Shown here piece by piece: positions 32,565 through 44,689 of a stretch of 64,000 nucleotides of DNA. The DNA is taken from the NCBI RefSeq assembly GCF_024362695.1, contig NC_065415.1, positions 9,465,438-9,529,437 on the forward strand, read 5' to 3'. The notes beneath the pieces are model-generated. The model was not told the DNA's origin. It searched no databases and was given only the letters and a program-made list of their open reading frames with translations. Within the stretch, counting starts at the first letter, position 1. The number at the start of each line of letters is the position of its first letter. The DNA is from Pectinophora gossypiella (lineage: Eukaryota > Arthropoda > Insecta > Lepidoptera > Gelechiidae). The translations under genes and the position numbers were made by a program.

Positions 32565-35425
32565 CGCGACCTATTTCTCCTCGGGACCGTCGGTGTACTA
32601 TCATGTACTTACTAATATTCTAGATAACATTTTGTATCTTCATTAAAAGAACAGTTTAGAAACAAAATCGGGCAACGTGTCAGCGTCAAATCCTTAAAAG
32701 TAGTTTAGTAAGATCTACTTTAAACCGTCGTATGTATATAACACGATTGATGAATCTGGAGGAAACATGAGAGGCATCATCATCAGAACCGAAGCATATA
32801 GAATTCCCTTACTCTGGTGGGAAATAGGCTTGAGTTTTTGTATGTAAAATGTCAGAAAATGGTATTACATTCGTTAAAAACTGTAATCCAAATCTTTGGA
32901 AGGAACATTGATTTTGCACTTTCTTTGAGGTTATGAGTAACGAAACATAAGTAAAGTTAGCAAGTCATTAAATGAACGTAACGTGTTTATGTTCCCTTTC
33001 TCGTACATAGAGTACCTATGTAATATAGGTATAAGCAGGCCAAATTCATGACGACTGTCGCCAAGGCCTGCGAATAGAACTAAATGCTCCAGTGAACAAC
33101 TAAAGGACCCGAGTGGATTTAACGTCTAATTTGCTTTGACTTCAAAGGCTATAAATTGAAGTTTGAGATAAAAAGGCCTAAAAACTGTTTTTTCTCTCTG
33201 GCGATTGACAAAATGACGAACCTATTCAGACGTTTTTGTTCAGTATTTTTGCGTCAGAGCGCGAATTTTAGGGTTCCACGTGTAAAATTTTATTATTATT
33301 GATAAAAAATTAAGTAGTATGGAATCTTGTTTACACATTTTATTCATAAATGATACATGAAAACACTATTTGTACGTGACATAAAGAGTGTACTCATTTT
33401 GTAAGTAAATAAATATGCAAATCATACATAATAAATGAAAACGTTTAAATTGTTAATAAATCATTAGTTATCTGAAACTAAGGCAAATAGGACCACCCCG
33501 AGTTATTATGATGATTGAACGTAGACTTAATAGAAAAGCTCAGAACTAAAGCTAAGCTACTTGAATACATACTCACAAGAGCGAACTGAAAGAAAACAAG
33601 CCGTATTCAGTTTCAATAGTTGCCGCACGGAGCTCTGAGATTGGCTGTTATTGAATAGAAGTAGTGTTTTATTCAGTACTTGGAGCTGTTTCCAGTCAAC
33701 TCACGTCCCATGTTCCGTGTCCGGCGAACATTTTACTAATTACTCGAGATTGAGCGTGTTTAGCAGCAACCGTGTGTAACAATTTGTTTGCATATCCGTG
33801 AATGGCCACGCGATGTCCGAGCCCTTGTAGAAAATTCCATCTATGACGCAGTGTCATGTCATTATGACGTAGACGTCTAGTAATTTTCCAGGTCGATTTT
33901 TCATTTAATTTCATAGCAATAAAAACTTAAACACTCGGAAAGTTTTCATTAGTATTTCGTAGTATTGATGAAATAGGTTTAATATTAAAATTTGTGATTT
34001 TATCAGGCCTCGAGTTTTAAAACAAAGTTGTTTTTGAAGTAAATGGCACAACTATTACTTATATAGCTTCCATTCTGGTACCTATTGTGGTCTGAAGTTG
34101 AAACACTATACTCTTATTAATTATACTCTCAGTAGGTGTATCTCAGTATGTGTCGGCTTCGCTCGCTAGTCTCTGATGAGCCTGTGAATATTTCAGTAGA
34201 CAACGTAATTAATAGGCCGCAGCGTGATTCATGGCGAGACGCCACAATTCTTCGAAGATCTCGGGAAAATCGACGCCATTTACTTGTTTCCCAGGTGTTG
34301 TAGACAAGGAGTTAGTTATTTAATTCTAATAGGTGTAATTAGCCGGTTATTTTTGTATTCTGGATTATTAATGATAGAAACGTAGTGATGAGGTAAAAAT
34401 AAACTGACAGAAGTGTCTATCCATTACTGTAAATAATTACCTACAAACTTGAACTAAAATGTGAATCTTTAAATGTAAGGTTTATACAGAGGTCAGACAA
34501 AGAGCCAAGTACATAGATTGAAAGTACCGGATCGCTTCGGACCGGTAGAGCTGCAAACGAAATTGACATTGACATCTTTAGAGGAGACACCTTGAATTTC
34601 CAATTTGAGGGGTGCAAGAGAAGGCTTGAACAAAGACGGCCGCTGGACCGCTAAGTTACAACTGGTCTGTTCACTTTCTGGAAACTATGCAGAGTTGGAA
34701 TAACAAAAGCTTTGTTAGCTCAGTATAAAGGATTTCAACTAACTACGTAAGTGGCCTGCCGCTTCCAAGAATTTTATTCAGTTCAAAGTTAAATTGTAGT
34801 TTAAGTGAACTCTTATTTTCATGGATAACAGTGAAAGCACTTTGTGTTTCCTAGTTTTGTTTAGAGTACATTTCAGTATCGCTTTGCGAGTCTAGTATGT
34901 ACAGCTGAGGGACCTCTCTTCAATATCCACATGCGTCGAGATTAGTCGTATTTGTTTTTTCTCGTACACATAATGGTTAGAGATTAATCCCCTTTTCAGT
35001 GGAGAAGTTCTGAGTCCTGAGCAGCGATGAATAATCAAAAATATTAGTATGTGAAATAAAACTTATTAAAAAATACTTACCTTGCAAATTATTTACCATA
35101 ACTTACTTCAAAGAGGCTAGCATTTCATCAGGGGATCTAAACCTACTTATTTATATTGGTCCCTCATTTTGAGTAGGCAGTAGTCATCTAATTTATTTCT
35201 AAAGGTCAGATGCATCAAAGAACGCTTTAGATTTTTTGTGTATCGTTTTGTATTATTTTCGCACAATCATGCGGAGAAATCTCGTCACCCCCGCCCGCAG
35301 GCGACGGCGTTTAATATGACAAAGCAAATGAACATGAAAATAACATTAAACCATACGACTTTGTTGGATAATAATAGATTCCTATGTTTTATTACAACAC
35401 CAACTTAAACATGAACTTGGCTTCC
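32565..35425. other. No gene seen
   Basis: AT-rich non-coding DNA. The minus frame at 33696-33914 lacks any domain I recognise. Confidence 0.5.
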
Positions 35426-35428
35426 TTA

Positions 35429-35573
35429 GGGCCCGCCCGTATCTCCACGTCACGACGTTATAACGTGTAAATTCACGTTGACGTTGTCGTGAAACGTCGC
35501 GATTCGGGCTTCGCCGCCGGCGCTCTAAATTTTCACAGAAATGGCGCTCTGATGTGGAGATGTGGACAGGCCC
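35429..35573. mobile_element. Harbinger-like MITE with TTA target duplication
   Basis: 145 bp, GC-richer than its surroundings. The ends are an imperfect inverted repeat (GGGCCCGCCCGTATCTCCAC left; complement of GTGGAGATGTGGACAGGCCC right) and are flanked by TTA at 35426-35428 and 35574-35576. A 3-bp TTA/TAA duplication with GGGCC-type ends is the hallmark of PIF/Harbinger elements. Confidence 0.8.
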
Positions 35574-35965
35574 TTACTTTATACCTGACATAAAAAAGTC
35601 AAGATAAAATCGTAATTGATCAATATACGAAACAATATTGTAGGTAAGGTTCCTCTTTACCAAGCTTTTAGCGGAAGAGCTTTTTTCAACTAATATACTT
35701 CCCTTTGCAAATGAAATCAGGTAGATACCTAACAAAATTTTATTATTCCATTTCTTCAATATCTTTTTAATATCCATCTTTTTTTTACAAAATATTAAAT
35801 AAGTAAAAGGTTTTTCGAATAGAACGTATCGGGGGACACGGCAGTGTCCCCGTCAAGTTATAATTACACAAAATATCAATGCAGTTAAATATATTGATTT
35901 TACTTTCAATTACTGTTATCGCGGTTATCTTTTATAAGCTTTTGACGTAACATGCACGACTTTTT

Positions 35966-35995
35966 AAACTCGTCTTACCAGAGTAAGACGAGTTT
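35966..35995. repeat. Perfect 13-bp hairpin, 4-base loop
   Basis: AAACTCGTCTTAC (35966-35978), loop CAGA, GTAAGACGAGTTT (35983-35995). It may be the remnant of a small palindromic element. It is too short for a pre-miRNA. Confidence 0.85.
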
Positions 35996-35999
35996 TCTC

Positions 36000-37430
36000 A
36001 CTGTTAAAGATTATACATAGTGAAAAAGACTATGTTTATCTGTTTATATTTAAGGAGTAGTAAATATACAAGTGGCAAGAAAAATTGTCCTAATTGTACA
36101 GTAATAAAAAAACATCAAATGAAAATAGTTTCATTATATGATTTTCTATTACTGTACATTGAACCTACATGCGCTCACAAATATCTACTACGAATATCTT
36201 GCACGGCTCTTGATGTTCGAATCTAGGTGAAACATATGACGTTCGCGCGTGACACTGCGCAAATAAACATAACATTATTATGCATAGAGTATTATGCCAT
36301 TGATGTTACTACAGTTGCACTTTGCGCGCAGTGACTGCCATTTTCTTAAAGGTCTCGTTGTATTGGCAATATTTGCTTTTGGACTTTCATATAGATCTAG
36401 AGAAAAATACAAAGTTTCACCGTAGTTGAAGCTAATGAAGGCTAAAAACAAAACACATTTCAAAGAGTAGCTAATAAATAAACATGCGTTTAAAAGTATG
36501 ACAATAAATAACCATGAAGATACTCGAAACATTTTCTCCAAAACTAAGAAAGTTGTACTCTAAAATTGATTAAATATTCAAAAGCAATTTTGCCTTTAAC
36601 ATAATGAGACATACTGAGTTCTTTTAAGTGTTTTTCGTGCACCTTTTGTAATTAGGACCTTTTGCTATTACTTTCGGAGAAAAATTTTTATTACAAAAGA
36701 ATTGAAGTTACTGAATGCTGAACAAAGGAGGTTCGTGTTGCTCTATGTTGCTAAACAACTCTGTTACTTCATTCCTGACTCTTCCCATTAATCGCAGTCA
36801 TGAACGTGCCCTGACCAACGATGTTTTTGTGAAATCTATCTTGTTACTCTTGTAGTTTCTATTATACTGATTGACGGTCTTCACCCATCATATTTTAGAA
36901 TGTATCCAACATACAATGATTGAATCAATCAAGTCAATCAGTCGTTTTACCAGCGTATACCTGGAATGTAGTACGTTATTCCGAATAACATTTGTAAAGG
37001 TTTTACGCGTAGTGCTCTATTTTTCTCTCTGACAAACCTTGATAAAACTCCAGTTACGATAGCGGCTGAAATACCCAACCACTTTTATTTGAACGTGCAG
37101 ATAGAGAATTTTGATTGACTGACGAGTGAATAGCGGACAATACAACAGCTGACTCTGTGTGCGTATTTTTTATTGCATAAGTACATACAGTTATGTAAAA
37201 AAGATTCAAATAGACAGCGCGTACAAAATAATTTCACGTCCTAGTTGCATGTTTTTAAGAGACTCTTTTTCGGAAATCCTAGAACACTGTAATCCCGCAT
37301 TCGAAACGTCAGATTTTCCTTTAATTGGGATCGGAACTTTTGGTTACAGTTTTTACCAGTTGTAGTGGACTTCTAATTAGCTTTTGTATTTTTGTGCCAG
37401 TATCAGTATTAGTATAATATTAGTTAGTAT
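36000..37430. other. No gene seen
   Basis: AT-rich non-coding DNA with short chance openings on both strands. Confidence 0.5.
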
Positions 37431-37433
37431 GAC

Positions 37434-37472
37434 AGCACCTTAAATAATATATCTATAATTATTTAAGGTGCT
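37434..37472. repeat. Perfect 15-bp hairpin, 9-base loop
   Basis: AGCACCTTAAATAAT (37434-37448) and its exact complement (37458-37472) around ATATCTATA. Confidence 0.88.
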
Positions 37473-37724
37473 ATTTCCCCGTTATTGTCTATTAAATAAT
37501 GATTTTATGTTTAATAATATATATACTAGAGAGAGTATAAAAAAGCCACATGAAAGCAATTCATCTGAAAACGCAATGATGCTATTTGACATTTGTTGAC
37601 ATTACGCACTTATAATTTATACGCGTAAATGTCAAATTGAAATACTGATTTTTAAATGAATCGCTTCTATGTAGGCTGACCCGCTAAGGGAAATCCAGTT
37701 CAATAGATATAAGTTAGGTCACAT

Positions 37725-37932
37725 ACCTCCGAAATACATTTCTCGGAAATATGGGTTTCCTCACGATGTTTTCCTTTACCGCTGAGCACGTGGTAAGCAT
37801 TTATGATCCGAACATTAATTCGAAATCAAATTCGAAAATCATTGGTTTAGGCCTATACTTTGATTTGAACCTGAGACCTCAAATTGAGAGTGAAGCGTTC
37901 TACCTTGGTTCTAAATGGGCTACCACGACTTC
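37725..37932 (-). mobile_element. Second-family SINE, degenerate
   Basis: On the minus strand from 37932: GTCGTGGTAGCCCATTTAG, a decayed anticodon-arm region (GACCTCAAATTGAGAG in plus), a mutated B box (GGTTCAAATC), then GGCCTAAACC and a body ending near ATATGGGTTTCCTCACG (plus, 37749-37765). The head matches that at 12245-12352. Confidence 0.7.
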
Positions 37933-38019
37933 AAAATTGGAACAGAATGTTAGTCGGCTGGTTATTAATATGTACTTATTTACTAAACAATTTTCATTTT
38001 CTTTTTAAAAGACTTACTT

Positions 38020-38315
38020 TATAAGCTCACCACATTTATTGTTTATACGTTTACACACCTACAGATATGTATGTAAAATAATGATTTGTGCTGTTTAGCT
38101 ACACTTATAAATAATCTATTTATATTTGCATTGCAATGTTCTGTTAGCTCGTACATCTGTGTGGTTTATGTAAAGATTTACGGCGCTAATGTTATCTGAG
38201 CGTACGTTACACGTTGACATGTACAAAAAGCGGAAGCCGAGCATCGTACGGCTGAGGTATGAAGCACAAGATTAGATTACTTTCTAAATACAATTAATGG
38301 TTTAATCTGGATATA
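38020..38315. other. No gene seen
   Basis: Non-coding; no recognised repeat. Confidence 0.5.
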
Positions 38316-38317
38316 CG

Positions 38318-38620
38318 TACAGGATGTAAGTGACATCGTAGCGAAAACTTTGACGGATGATTCAGGCCATGATTCTGAGTTGATATCAAGTGGAATTTTC
38401 CGTCGCAAAAGTATGGAAAAGAAAATAATTTAATAATACACTCAAAATTTTCATGAATTTTCCGACAGTAAAATCCATTTGATATCAACTCAGAATCATG
38501 GTATGTACTTGTACAGGGGTAAGTGACATTGTAACAAATACTGAGGAGGATGATTCAGCTCATTATTCTGAGTTAATATCACGTGGATTTTCCATCGCAA
38601 AAATATAAAAAAGAAAATAC
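38318..38620. mobile_element. Palindromic MITE, degenerate copy plus partial duplicate
   Basis: 'ACAGGATGTAAGTGACATCG' and 'ATGATTCTGAGTTGATATCA' start an arm whose complement 'TGATATCAACTCAGAATCAT' lies at about 38481-38500. A second start ('GGGGTAAGTGACATTGTAAC') then begins another half-element. It is the same family as 60736-60929. Confidence 0.8.
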
Positions 38621-38998
38621 TCGATTTTTTGTTTTTTTTTTTGGTTTGATGTTGGTATTGGAAAAAAAGAAGAGATGGATCTCATAACCCACACGACAGA
38701 AGAACTGGGGTCAGTTTCATTACTAGCTGAAAAATTATATCTGCCAGATAAGTTCTAGATAGGACATCAGACAGCTGTTGTTGGCCAATGGTGAAACAGC
38801 CTCCTTTAGACTTAGTTTGTACCCGTTTTTGCCTTAGAGTTTAGAACTAAATAACTATTGTGAGTTTTGAAACATATTTCTTTATAAATAATTGTAAAGC
38901 TGATATTACGTGGCTTGTTTTAGTCTTAAATGGCCTCAAGCTACTAAGGAATTGCGTCTCCCTCGCACTTATAAGTTAGATGGCATACGGTAAGAATA

Positions 38999-39165
38999 GA
39001 TAGATAGATAAAATACTTTATTGAGCACAATGGACACAAAATACAGAGATAAGGACAACATAATAAGAATAATATTTTTGTATGGAGTGTTCTGGGTGCG
39101 GTCCCGGTCAGACAGCTAGTAGCCCATCCCAGTTTAAAAATTGAAGTTTCTATTAACATTTATGG
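38999..39165 (-). mobile_element. LINE 3' end, minus strand
   Basis: The complement of TAGATAGATAAAATACTTTA gives an AATAAAGTATTTTATC-type LINE terminus with a short TATC tail, and the sequence to about 39160 is compatible with a LINE 3' UTR. No protein fragment was recognised. Confidence 0.5.
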
Positions 39166-39169
39166 CAGC

Positions 39170-40015
39170 TCCAGAGCAAATTCAAACGAGATTATAAAAG
39201 GGTAAGTTCGTGTCGGTGTATTAGTTCACTAAGCCGCAAGTACTTGTCGACTATCCACTACGGGCATGGCAACAAAGGATCGCTTTTCAAATAGTTTAAT
39301 TAAATCTCGCATCGTTTCTAAGTTTTGTACCGCTGTTTAGGTTTAGAATCTACCTTCTGAAACTCAATTTACAAGACAACGTAATACGAAATTTACCAAA
39401 ATCCAGGAAATTTTAACTTACTAGCGAGTTAAAGTGTTGTGAATTGCAATTAAGTAAGTATAGTAAACTACGTGTATTATAGTTGTGTGTTCCTTTGCGA
39501 CAGAGAACCAAGTTACAATATGCGAAGTAAAACCAGTGTGGGTGTTACAAAGAAAGTGGTTTGTAAATAAGTAGTTAATTAAAATACAGAGCAGCAGCAA
39601 CGACAGCAAATACTTAACATCTCACCATATACGTAATTTTGCCAATACCTCGCCATCCGGCTCGAAGGACCAATATGTAGGGTCGTAATCCCTACATATG
39701 TATATGTTACGTTGTTAGGTTCCGGAAAGGAAAGGCATGTGCGTTTAGATTGAGTGTTTAATTTGTCACTAGTTTGCGTAATTTACAGTATGTATGAAAA
39801 TAAATGTCAGCGTAGAATAATAATAATGTGCGAGTTCGCTCGTACACTCGCAACACCACAATTCATTGAAAACCACTATGACTATGTTTCCAAACAAATC
39901 CGCAAAACGAGAAATGGCCATTTATTTGCAACGAGAATCGTGAAACCAATTCTGTTTTTTCGGCTATACATAACTTAAAGTAAAATAAAAAAATACGATT
40001 CACACTCGCTTGTAA
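39170..40015. other. No gene seen
   Basis: Non-coding AT-rich DNA. Confidence 0.5.
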
Positions 40016-40021
40016 ACGTGT

Positions 40022-40081
40022 CCGTCATAGTCGCCGGTCCTCGTATTTTGTCGGTCGGTGACTGACCGGCGGTTCTGACGG
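40022..40081. repeat. Imperfect 18-bp inverted repeat
   Basis: CCGTCATAGTCGCCGGTC and GACCGGCGGTTCTGACGG pair with two mismatches around a 24-base middle. Probably a small MITE or its stem. Confidence 0.7.
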
Positions 40082-40188
40082 GCATTGTAAAACAGTGAAT
40101 CAGATTCCTACACCGCAGTTCACCTTAATTTTTCGCCGAATATTTTTCAGGCCGTCTCTGTTTGATTGCAGAGGTAGGAAATAAAACT

Positions 40189-40389
40189 AAAACACATAAT
40201 AACGGGTTCTTACCGCGTTTAAATCCAACCACACCAATCCACTCCACTCCAATCTCATCAGTCATCCCGTGATCATGGCACTTGCAACAGTGTCGAAATA
40301 TCGGGAGTCTCATATCCCCATTTAAACGCGGTAAGAACCCGTTATTATGTGTTTTAATTATGAGAATAACCGCGTAAACTTAAAACAAT
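40189..40389 (+). mobile_element. Fold-back retro-insertion with 15-bp target duplication
   Basis: 201 bp inserted between two copies of GTAGGAAATAAAACT (40174-40188 and 40390-40404). The insert starts with a 36-bp arm (40189-40224) that is the exact inverse of an internal segment (40320-40355), separated by 95 bp, and ends CTTAAAACAAT. A duplication this long, with an A-rich end, points to LINE-type target-primed insertion. The inverted 5' arm would come from snap-back or twin priming. The source element is not in this window. Confidence 0.85.
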
Positions 40390-40409
40390 GTAGGAAATAA
40401 AACTGTTTT

Positions 40410-41090
40410 TATTTATATGCGAAACACAAAACATACTGTCACCTTGAAGTCATCTTGTCACTGGAGTTCATTGGAGAAAATCAGTTTCTGAATTTGTATA
40501 AACCTCTCTAATTTGGCTTAGACAAATATTTAAATTATAAGAGCCGCAAGGTATCTTAAAATAGAAGCTCGGTGAAGTGGGTACTGTCATTATGCGATGG
40601 ATGTACCTTTGACTACCCCTTTGAGAATACAGTGAGCTTATGTTATCCATACTACAAGTATAATTAAACTCTAGAAGGGTTATTTATATACATTGAAGAT
40701 ATTTAAAAGAAATGAGTCGGGGGGCTCAAATAAGCAGGAAAAAACCTTACTGTACTTTCGTCCGTTTGTCCGCAAGGGGCACAAAGGGTTTGTTCAACTA
40801 CCAAATCAAAAACACTAAACAAATTTTGATGGGGTTTTCACTAGTGTATTAAGCAAACCCTCTAGTCTAATCTAAGCTTTGTTTATATGCAGTCGATTCA
40901 GAAGAAAAAAAGATATCTTAAGTATAAACAGGCTAAATAAAATGAATCTTTGCTTCAATGGAAAATTCTAAAATAAAGTAAGTTTTTTTTCCCTTCTTTT
41001 TTTTGGTTGCCTGGCAGAAATTGCTGTTTAGCAATAAGGCCGCCTATTGTGCTTATGTTTTTATTCGTATGTTTATGTCCTTCGTATATA
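40410..41090. other. No gene seen
   Basis: Non-coding AT-rich DNA. Confidence 0.5.
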
Positions 41091-41138
41091 TCGTTGTGCA
41101 ATAAAGTATTATTGATTGATTGATTGATTTTTTTTTAT
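41091..41138 (+). mobile_element. LINE 3' end with GATT tail
   Basis: GTTGTGCAATAAAGTATTATT followed by four GATT units and a T run. Confidence 0.6.
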
Positions 41139-41221
41139 TTCATAAAATAGTGCTCGGTGGTGTCCTGGTTGTCGCCAGATATGGTCTCGGGTTAGTCATT
41201 AATTCATTTTCAAACTAACAG

Positions 41222-41548
41222 CGGACAATCATACGTCCCTTTTATTTGTGGCGGCTTAGAAAGTGATAGGTATAACTTAAAATAAAATTCAAACACATGT
41301 CAACTTTAAGCAGAAATCTAAAACAACCGTCTAAAAATTTTACATCGGCCAATAACCCGACAGAGTCAAGTAGACAGCACGTCAAACGGATTGTATACCA
41401 GCGAGATGACTATTTTATTCGCCCGGGTTATTCGTTTTAAAATTAATTTGTTGACAATCATCCGTCCCTTTCCTTGCCGACGGATAAGAAAATGACGGGT
41501 ATAACTTAAAATAAAATTAGGAGGTGTCTGCAGGAATCGGCGCCAATA
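41222..41548. mobile_element. Fold-back MITE, copy 2
   Basis: The right arm (CATCCGTCCCTTTCC, ATGACGGGTATAACTTAAAA, GTCTGCAGGAATCGGCGCCAA) is close to the right arm of 26722-27033. At the left, the segment 41225-41290 repeats that arm in the same direction (CAATCATACGTCCC, ATAGGTATAACTTAAAA), so the inverted structure is rearranged rather than a simple hairpin. The middle shares TAAAAATTTTACATC with copy 1 in complement. Confidence 0.75.
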
Positions 41549-41554
41549 TAAAAC

Positions 41555-42380
41555 AGCTTACTATACTTTGCGAAACGCAACATTTATACGTAGCGTGAAA
41601 AAGGTTCCTGAACTTTCAGCGTGTTTTATATGGATTACGTGTAATATATGTGGCAAGTTACCCTTTCTGTTATTTATATCACTTAGTGATATAAAGGTGT
41701 GAGTTTATATCTGGCTCGAGCCGAGCCTCGCCCGCCAGCACCCATTCATTGTGCAGTGAATGAAACACTAACGAACCTTTATTTAAACCCGGTCACGTGC
41801 GTGATAACATTTGACGCGTTATCTATACTTTAGAGTATACAAATAAGTCTACATTTTGTATTCTTTTATGCAATTTTACCTTTTATTTTAGAATACGTTC
41901 AGTATTTAGCTAGTATTCCGTGTATTCGTAAGTTTATGCATCGCGCACAACATATGAACTACTACTTTACTACTTTAGTTTTATTAATTACTTGAAATTA
42001 GAAACTGTACAATTTAGAAAAAAATGTTATGAACGATATTTAATTATGTAGTTCCAAAATAATAAACCTGGTATTATAAGCAAGTTAATATACAAAATAG
42101 AAGTTAATTGTTATCAAAAACCGAACCTTTAAAATAATGCATCTATTTGTAGCAGATATTTATAATTAGGTAAACGAATTGAGTGTTTGTTAATTAGCGT
42201 GATGTAAATTATAATAAATGATGTATTTTATTCGTAAGCGCGTGCGCGTAGAATTATATTTACATTGTGTGATAGAAAAACGTTACTAAGCATCGCATTG
42301 CTAAGATCGCTATCAGGCTGGATTGTGGTCAAACTCACTCAAATCTATTAATAAAAAAAACAAAATTGAGTGTGTCTAAT
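41555..42380. other. No gene seen
   Basis: Non-coding AT-rich DNA. Confidence 0.5.
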
Positions 42381-42382
42381 AT

Positions 42383-42995
42383 TTTTACCCGACTTCGCGA
42401 AGCAAAAAGGAGGGTTATGTGTTTGACAGCTAAGTCTGTATTTGTGTATGCTTTGTTCCAACCTAACTTCTAAACCACCTGTCAGAATTTAACAAATGAG
42501 GTGTCACTAGAAGTGTCTTGATTGTCCGGTGGTTATAGGCTACGTGACGTCACGCTAAATTCAATGTGGCGCCCTCTAAAGGACATGAAATGAGGACGAA
42601 AAAATTTTTTTTTTTCCAATAGTAGTGTGTTGGGTGTACATTCCAAATACGTACATATTACTGTATTTTACTTGAGGGTTTCCTTGAATTTACTCGATAA
42701 TTACATTGAATTGATAACATGACTGCTCAGACATGTCCCGGATAGGTTTTATCTCCAAATCTTGCATAAAACATGTATCGGAAGCATGATGTCTTAATAA
42801 ATAAGACCCCAAAATAATAAAATAAAAATTTAAAAACTAAAACCCGACTACGGCAAAATCATGCTTTAAAAAGTATGAATCAAGAAAATAGATTTATTTT
42901 TATGAAATTCTTCCAAATAATAGTAGTAGTCCAAGATAGTCGTGGTCGTATGCCAATCTTTCCAAAAAGTTTGCTTATCACGGCATAGTATATAC
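42383..42995 (+). repeat. Dispersed repeat C, copy 1
   Basis: About 610 bp, starting TTTTTACCCGACTTCGCG and ending near TGCTTATCACGGCATAG. It matches the complement of 56948-57487 along its length, including 'TGTCCGGTGGTTATAG', 'TGACTGCTCAGACATGTC', 'GGTTTTATCTCCAAAT' and 'AAATAAGACCCCAAA'. ACCCGACT occurs again at 42843. Non-coding remnant of a transposon. Confidence 0.85.
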
Positions 42996-43029
42996 TCAGC
43001 AGTGGGTAGATATGGCTTGAATTAATAGA

Positions 43030-43200
43030 ATACTCTTGATGGACGATTGTTATGGGCGATAGGCTTTAACCTTTGTCACCATAAGGTTCATCATATCCAT
43101 CTCTTGACTTCGTATTAACAGTCTTTGATTTCTTCTGGCTCTGCTCACACTATTACGGATAAGGGACGTGAGTTGACGTATCTATGTGTGTGTAGATAGA
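43030..43200 (+). repeat. Dispersed repeat D
   Basis: 'ATGGGCGATAGGCTTTAACC', 'TTTGTCACCATAAGGTTCATC' and 'GGCTCTGCTCACAC...GGGACGTGAGTTGACGTAT'. Parts of the same family end appear at about 7081-7145 and 60095-60130. Identity unknown. Confidence 0.45.
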
Positions 43201-43204
43201 ATTC

Positions 43205-44425
43205 TTCACTACGAGTATATTATTTTAAATCGTTGAACATTATATGGCAAATAAGAAAGAAAGCCTTGTAAGTAAGTACGCAATACATATCAATTACATT
43301 ACAGTATTAAGTACATGACATGTTATTAATTTGTACCAAATTCAATAATAACAACTCTTACCCCCACATTTATTAAATATCTTTAGCCTGTTTATTTATA
43401 TTTAATTTATATATCGGTTATAATTCAAGTAGTATCTGTGACATTTTACTAATTTCATGAATACATTATTTTAATGGCCCTTCACGTGGCAACAGCATGA
43501 ACGTAAATAACTCCCCAATTAATAAGTATTTAGTTTCTCTAGACACTTACATTAATCCATTGGCAGATTATTGAGCTTAAGTAGTATTTACGATTCTCAT
43601 TGTGCTAAAAGTACTTGTAAGTACTCAACGAAATAAATCCTGTGATTATAGCAGACGACGAACAGTTCTTATTTTACCTGACATGTTATTATAGTTCAAT
43701 GAACAGGAAAACACATCTTAGTCTAAGAGATAATACTCATATCCGAATATCAAATTTGTCTGCGTCAAGGGGATTTACTTGTAAAAGAAAACTATTGTCT
43801 AACTTCCAATAAGATTTACGAATACTTCAATCTTGATTTTCAGCTTTTGTTTTAGTACGATATTTGTTGTTATTTAATGTCAACCGGATAGGGACTTCTT
43901 AAAAAAAAATACCGGTCCTTATCCTCCCAACCCCAAGAAACGCCATGGTACTTTATTAAATGAGCGCAATACATTCTCTTTTCTAAAACATTATAATGGT
44001 CACTTATAAGTAATTTATGCAGAAAAAGGTCAAAGTTCACAATTTTATTTTCGCAGAAATTTGACTAAAAATTGTAAAATTACACTATAATTTCATAGTT
44101 TCATTGAGTCATAATTCAGTAAGCGTTAAAACATTACAAACAAAAAATCTACTTTGTGCAAATTAACCTCAAAAATGAAAAGAAAACTGAGGTAAAACAT
44201 GCAGAAACTGTAAAAATAAATCTATTTTGAACGTAAAAGTGCTTTTAGTACTTTTTAACAGTAGTATAGGAGCCGTTACGGCCGAAAAGTCTTGTTTCTG
44301 AGTTACTTCAAAATGCGTGAGTGAAAAAGCTGTCAACTTACAGTTTGGTGTGACGAGCAGCGGTTCCTCGCAGAGCGATCAGAAGCACATAGTAATACAA
44401 GGACACGGGAGAGTTTTGTTGTGCC
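43205..44425. other. No gene seen
   Basis: AT-rich non-coding DNA. Confidence 0.5.
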
Positions 44426-44434
44426 GGCAGTGTC

Positions 44435-44600
44435 GGCGCGGTTGGCGCGGTTGGCGCGGTTGGCGCGGGTTGGCGCGGCTGGGAGCGTGCGGGTTACGCG
44501 ACGGCGGCGGCGACTGTGCTGTAGTCCGCTGCGCCGCCAGGCTCGCGCCTCCGCCCGCGCAGCACCCAGCAGCGCCGCCCACGGCTCTACCCGTCACGCC
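44435..44600. repeat. GC-rich island with a 9-bp tandem repeat
   Basis: GGCGCGGTT repeats about five times at 44435-44480, followed by a GC-rich stretch to about 44600. All frames are open because of composition; translations are Arg/Gly- or Ala/Pro-rich. No start, splice site or domain supports a gene. Confidence 0.6.
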
Positions 44601-44689
44601 ACTTACCCCACAATCTTTACATCGCACACTATCACACCGAATAATTCTTCTCATAAAATTCACAAAAAGTAATTTCTGATTCATTGCCT

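Noticed and set aside
40125..40313. 62-codon minus frame with cysteines and histidines (CCKCHDH)
   Set aside because: It lies mostly inside the fold-back retro-insertion and uses its inverted arm; a repeat-derived reading, not a zinc finger.
44317..44684. 120- and 101-codon frames on opposite strands
   Set aside because: They follow from GC-rich repeats; no domain, splice site or start context supports either.
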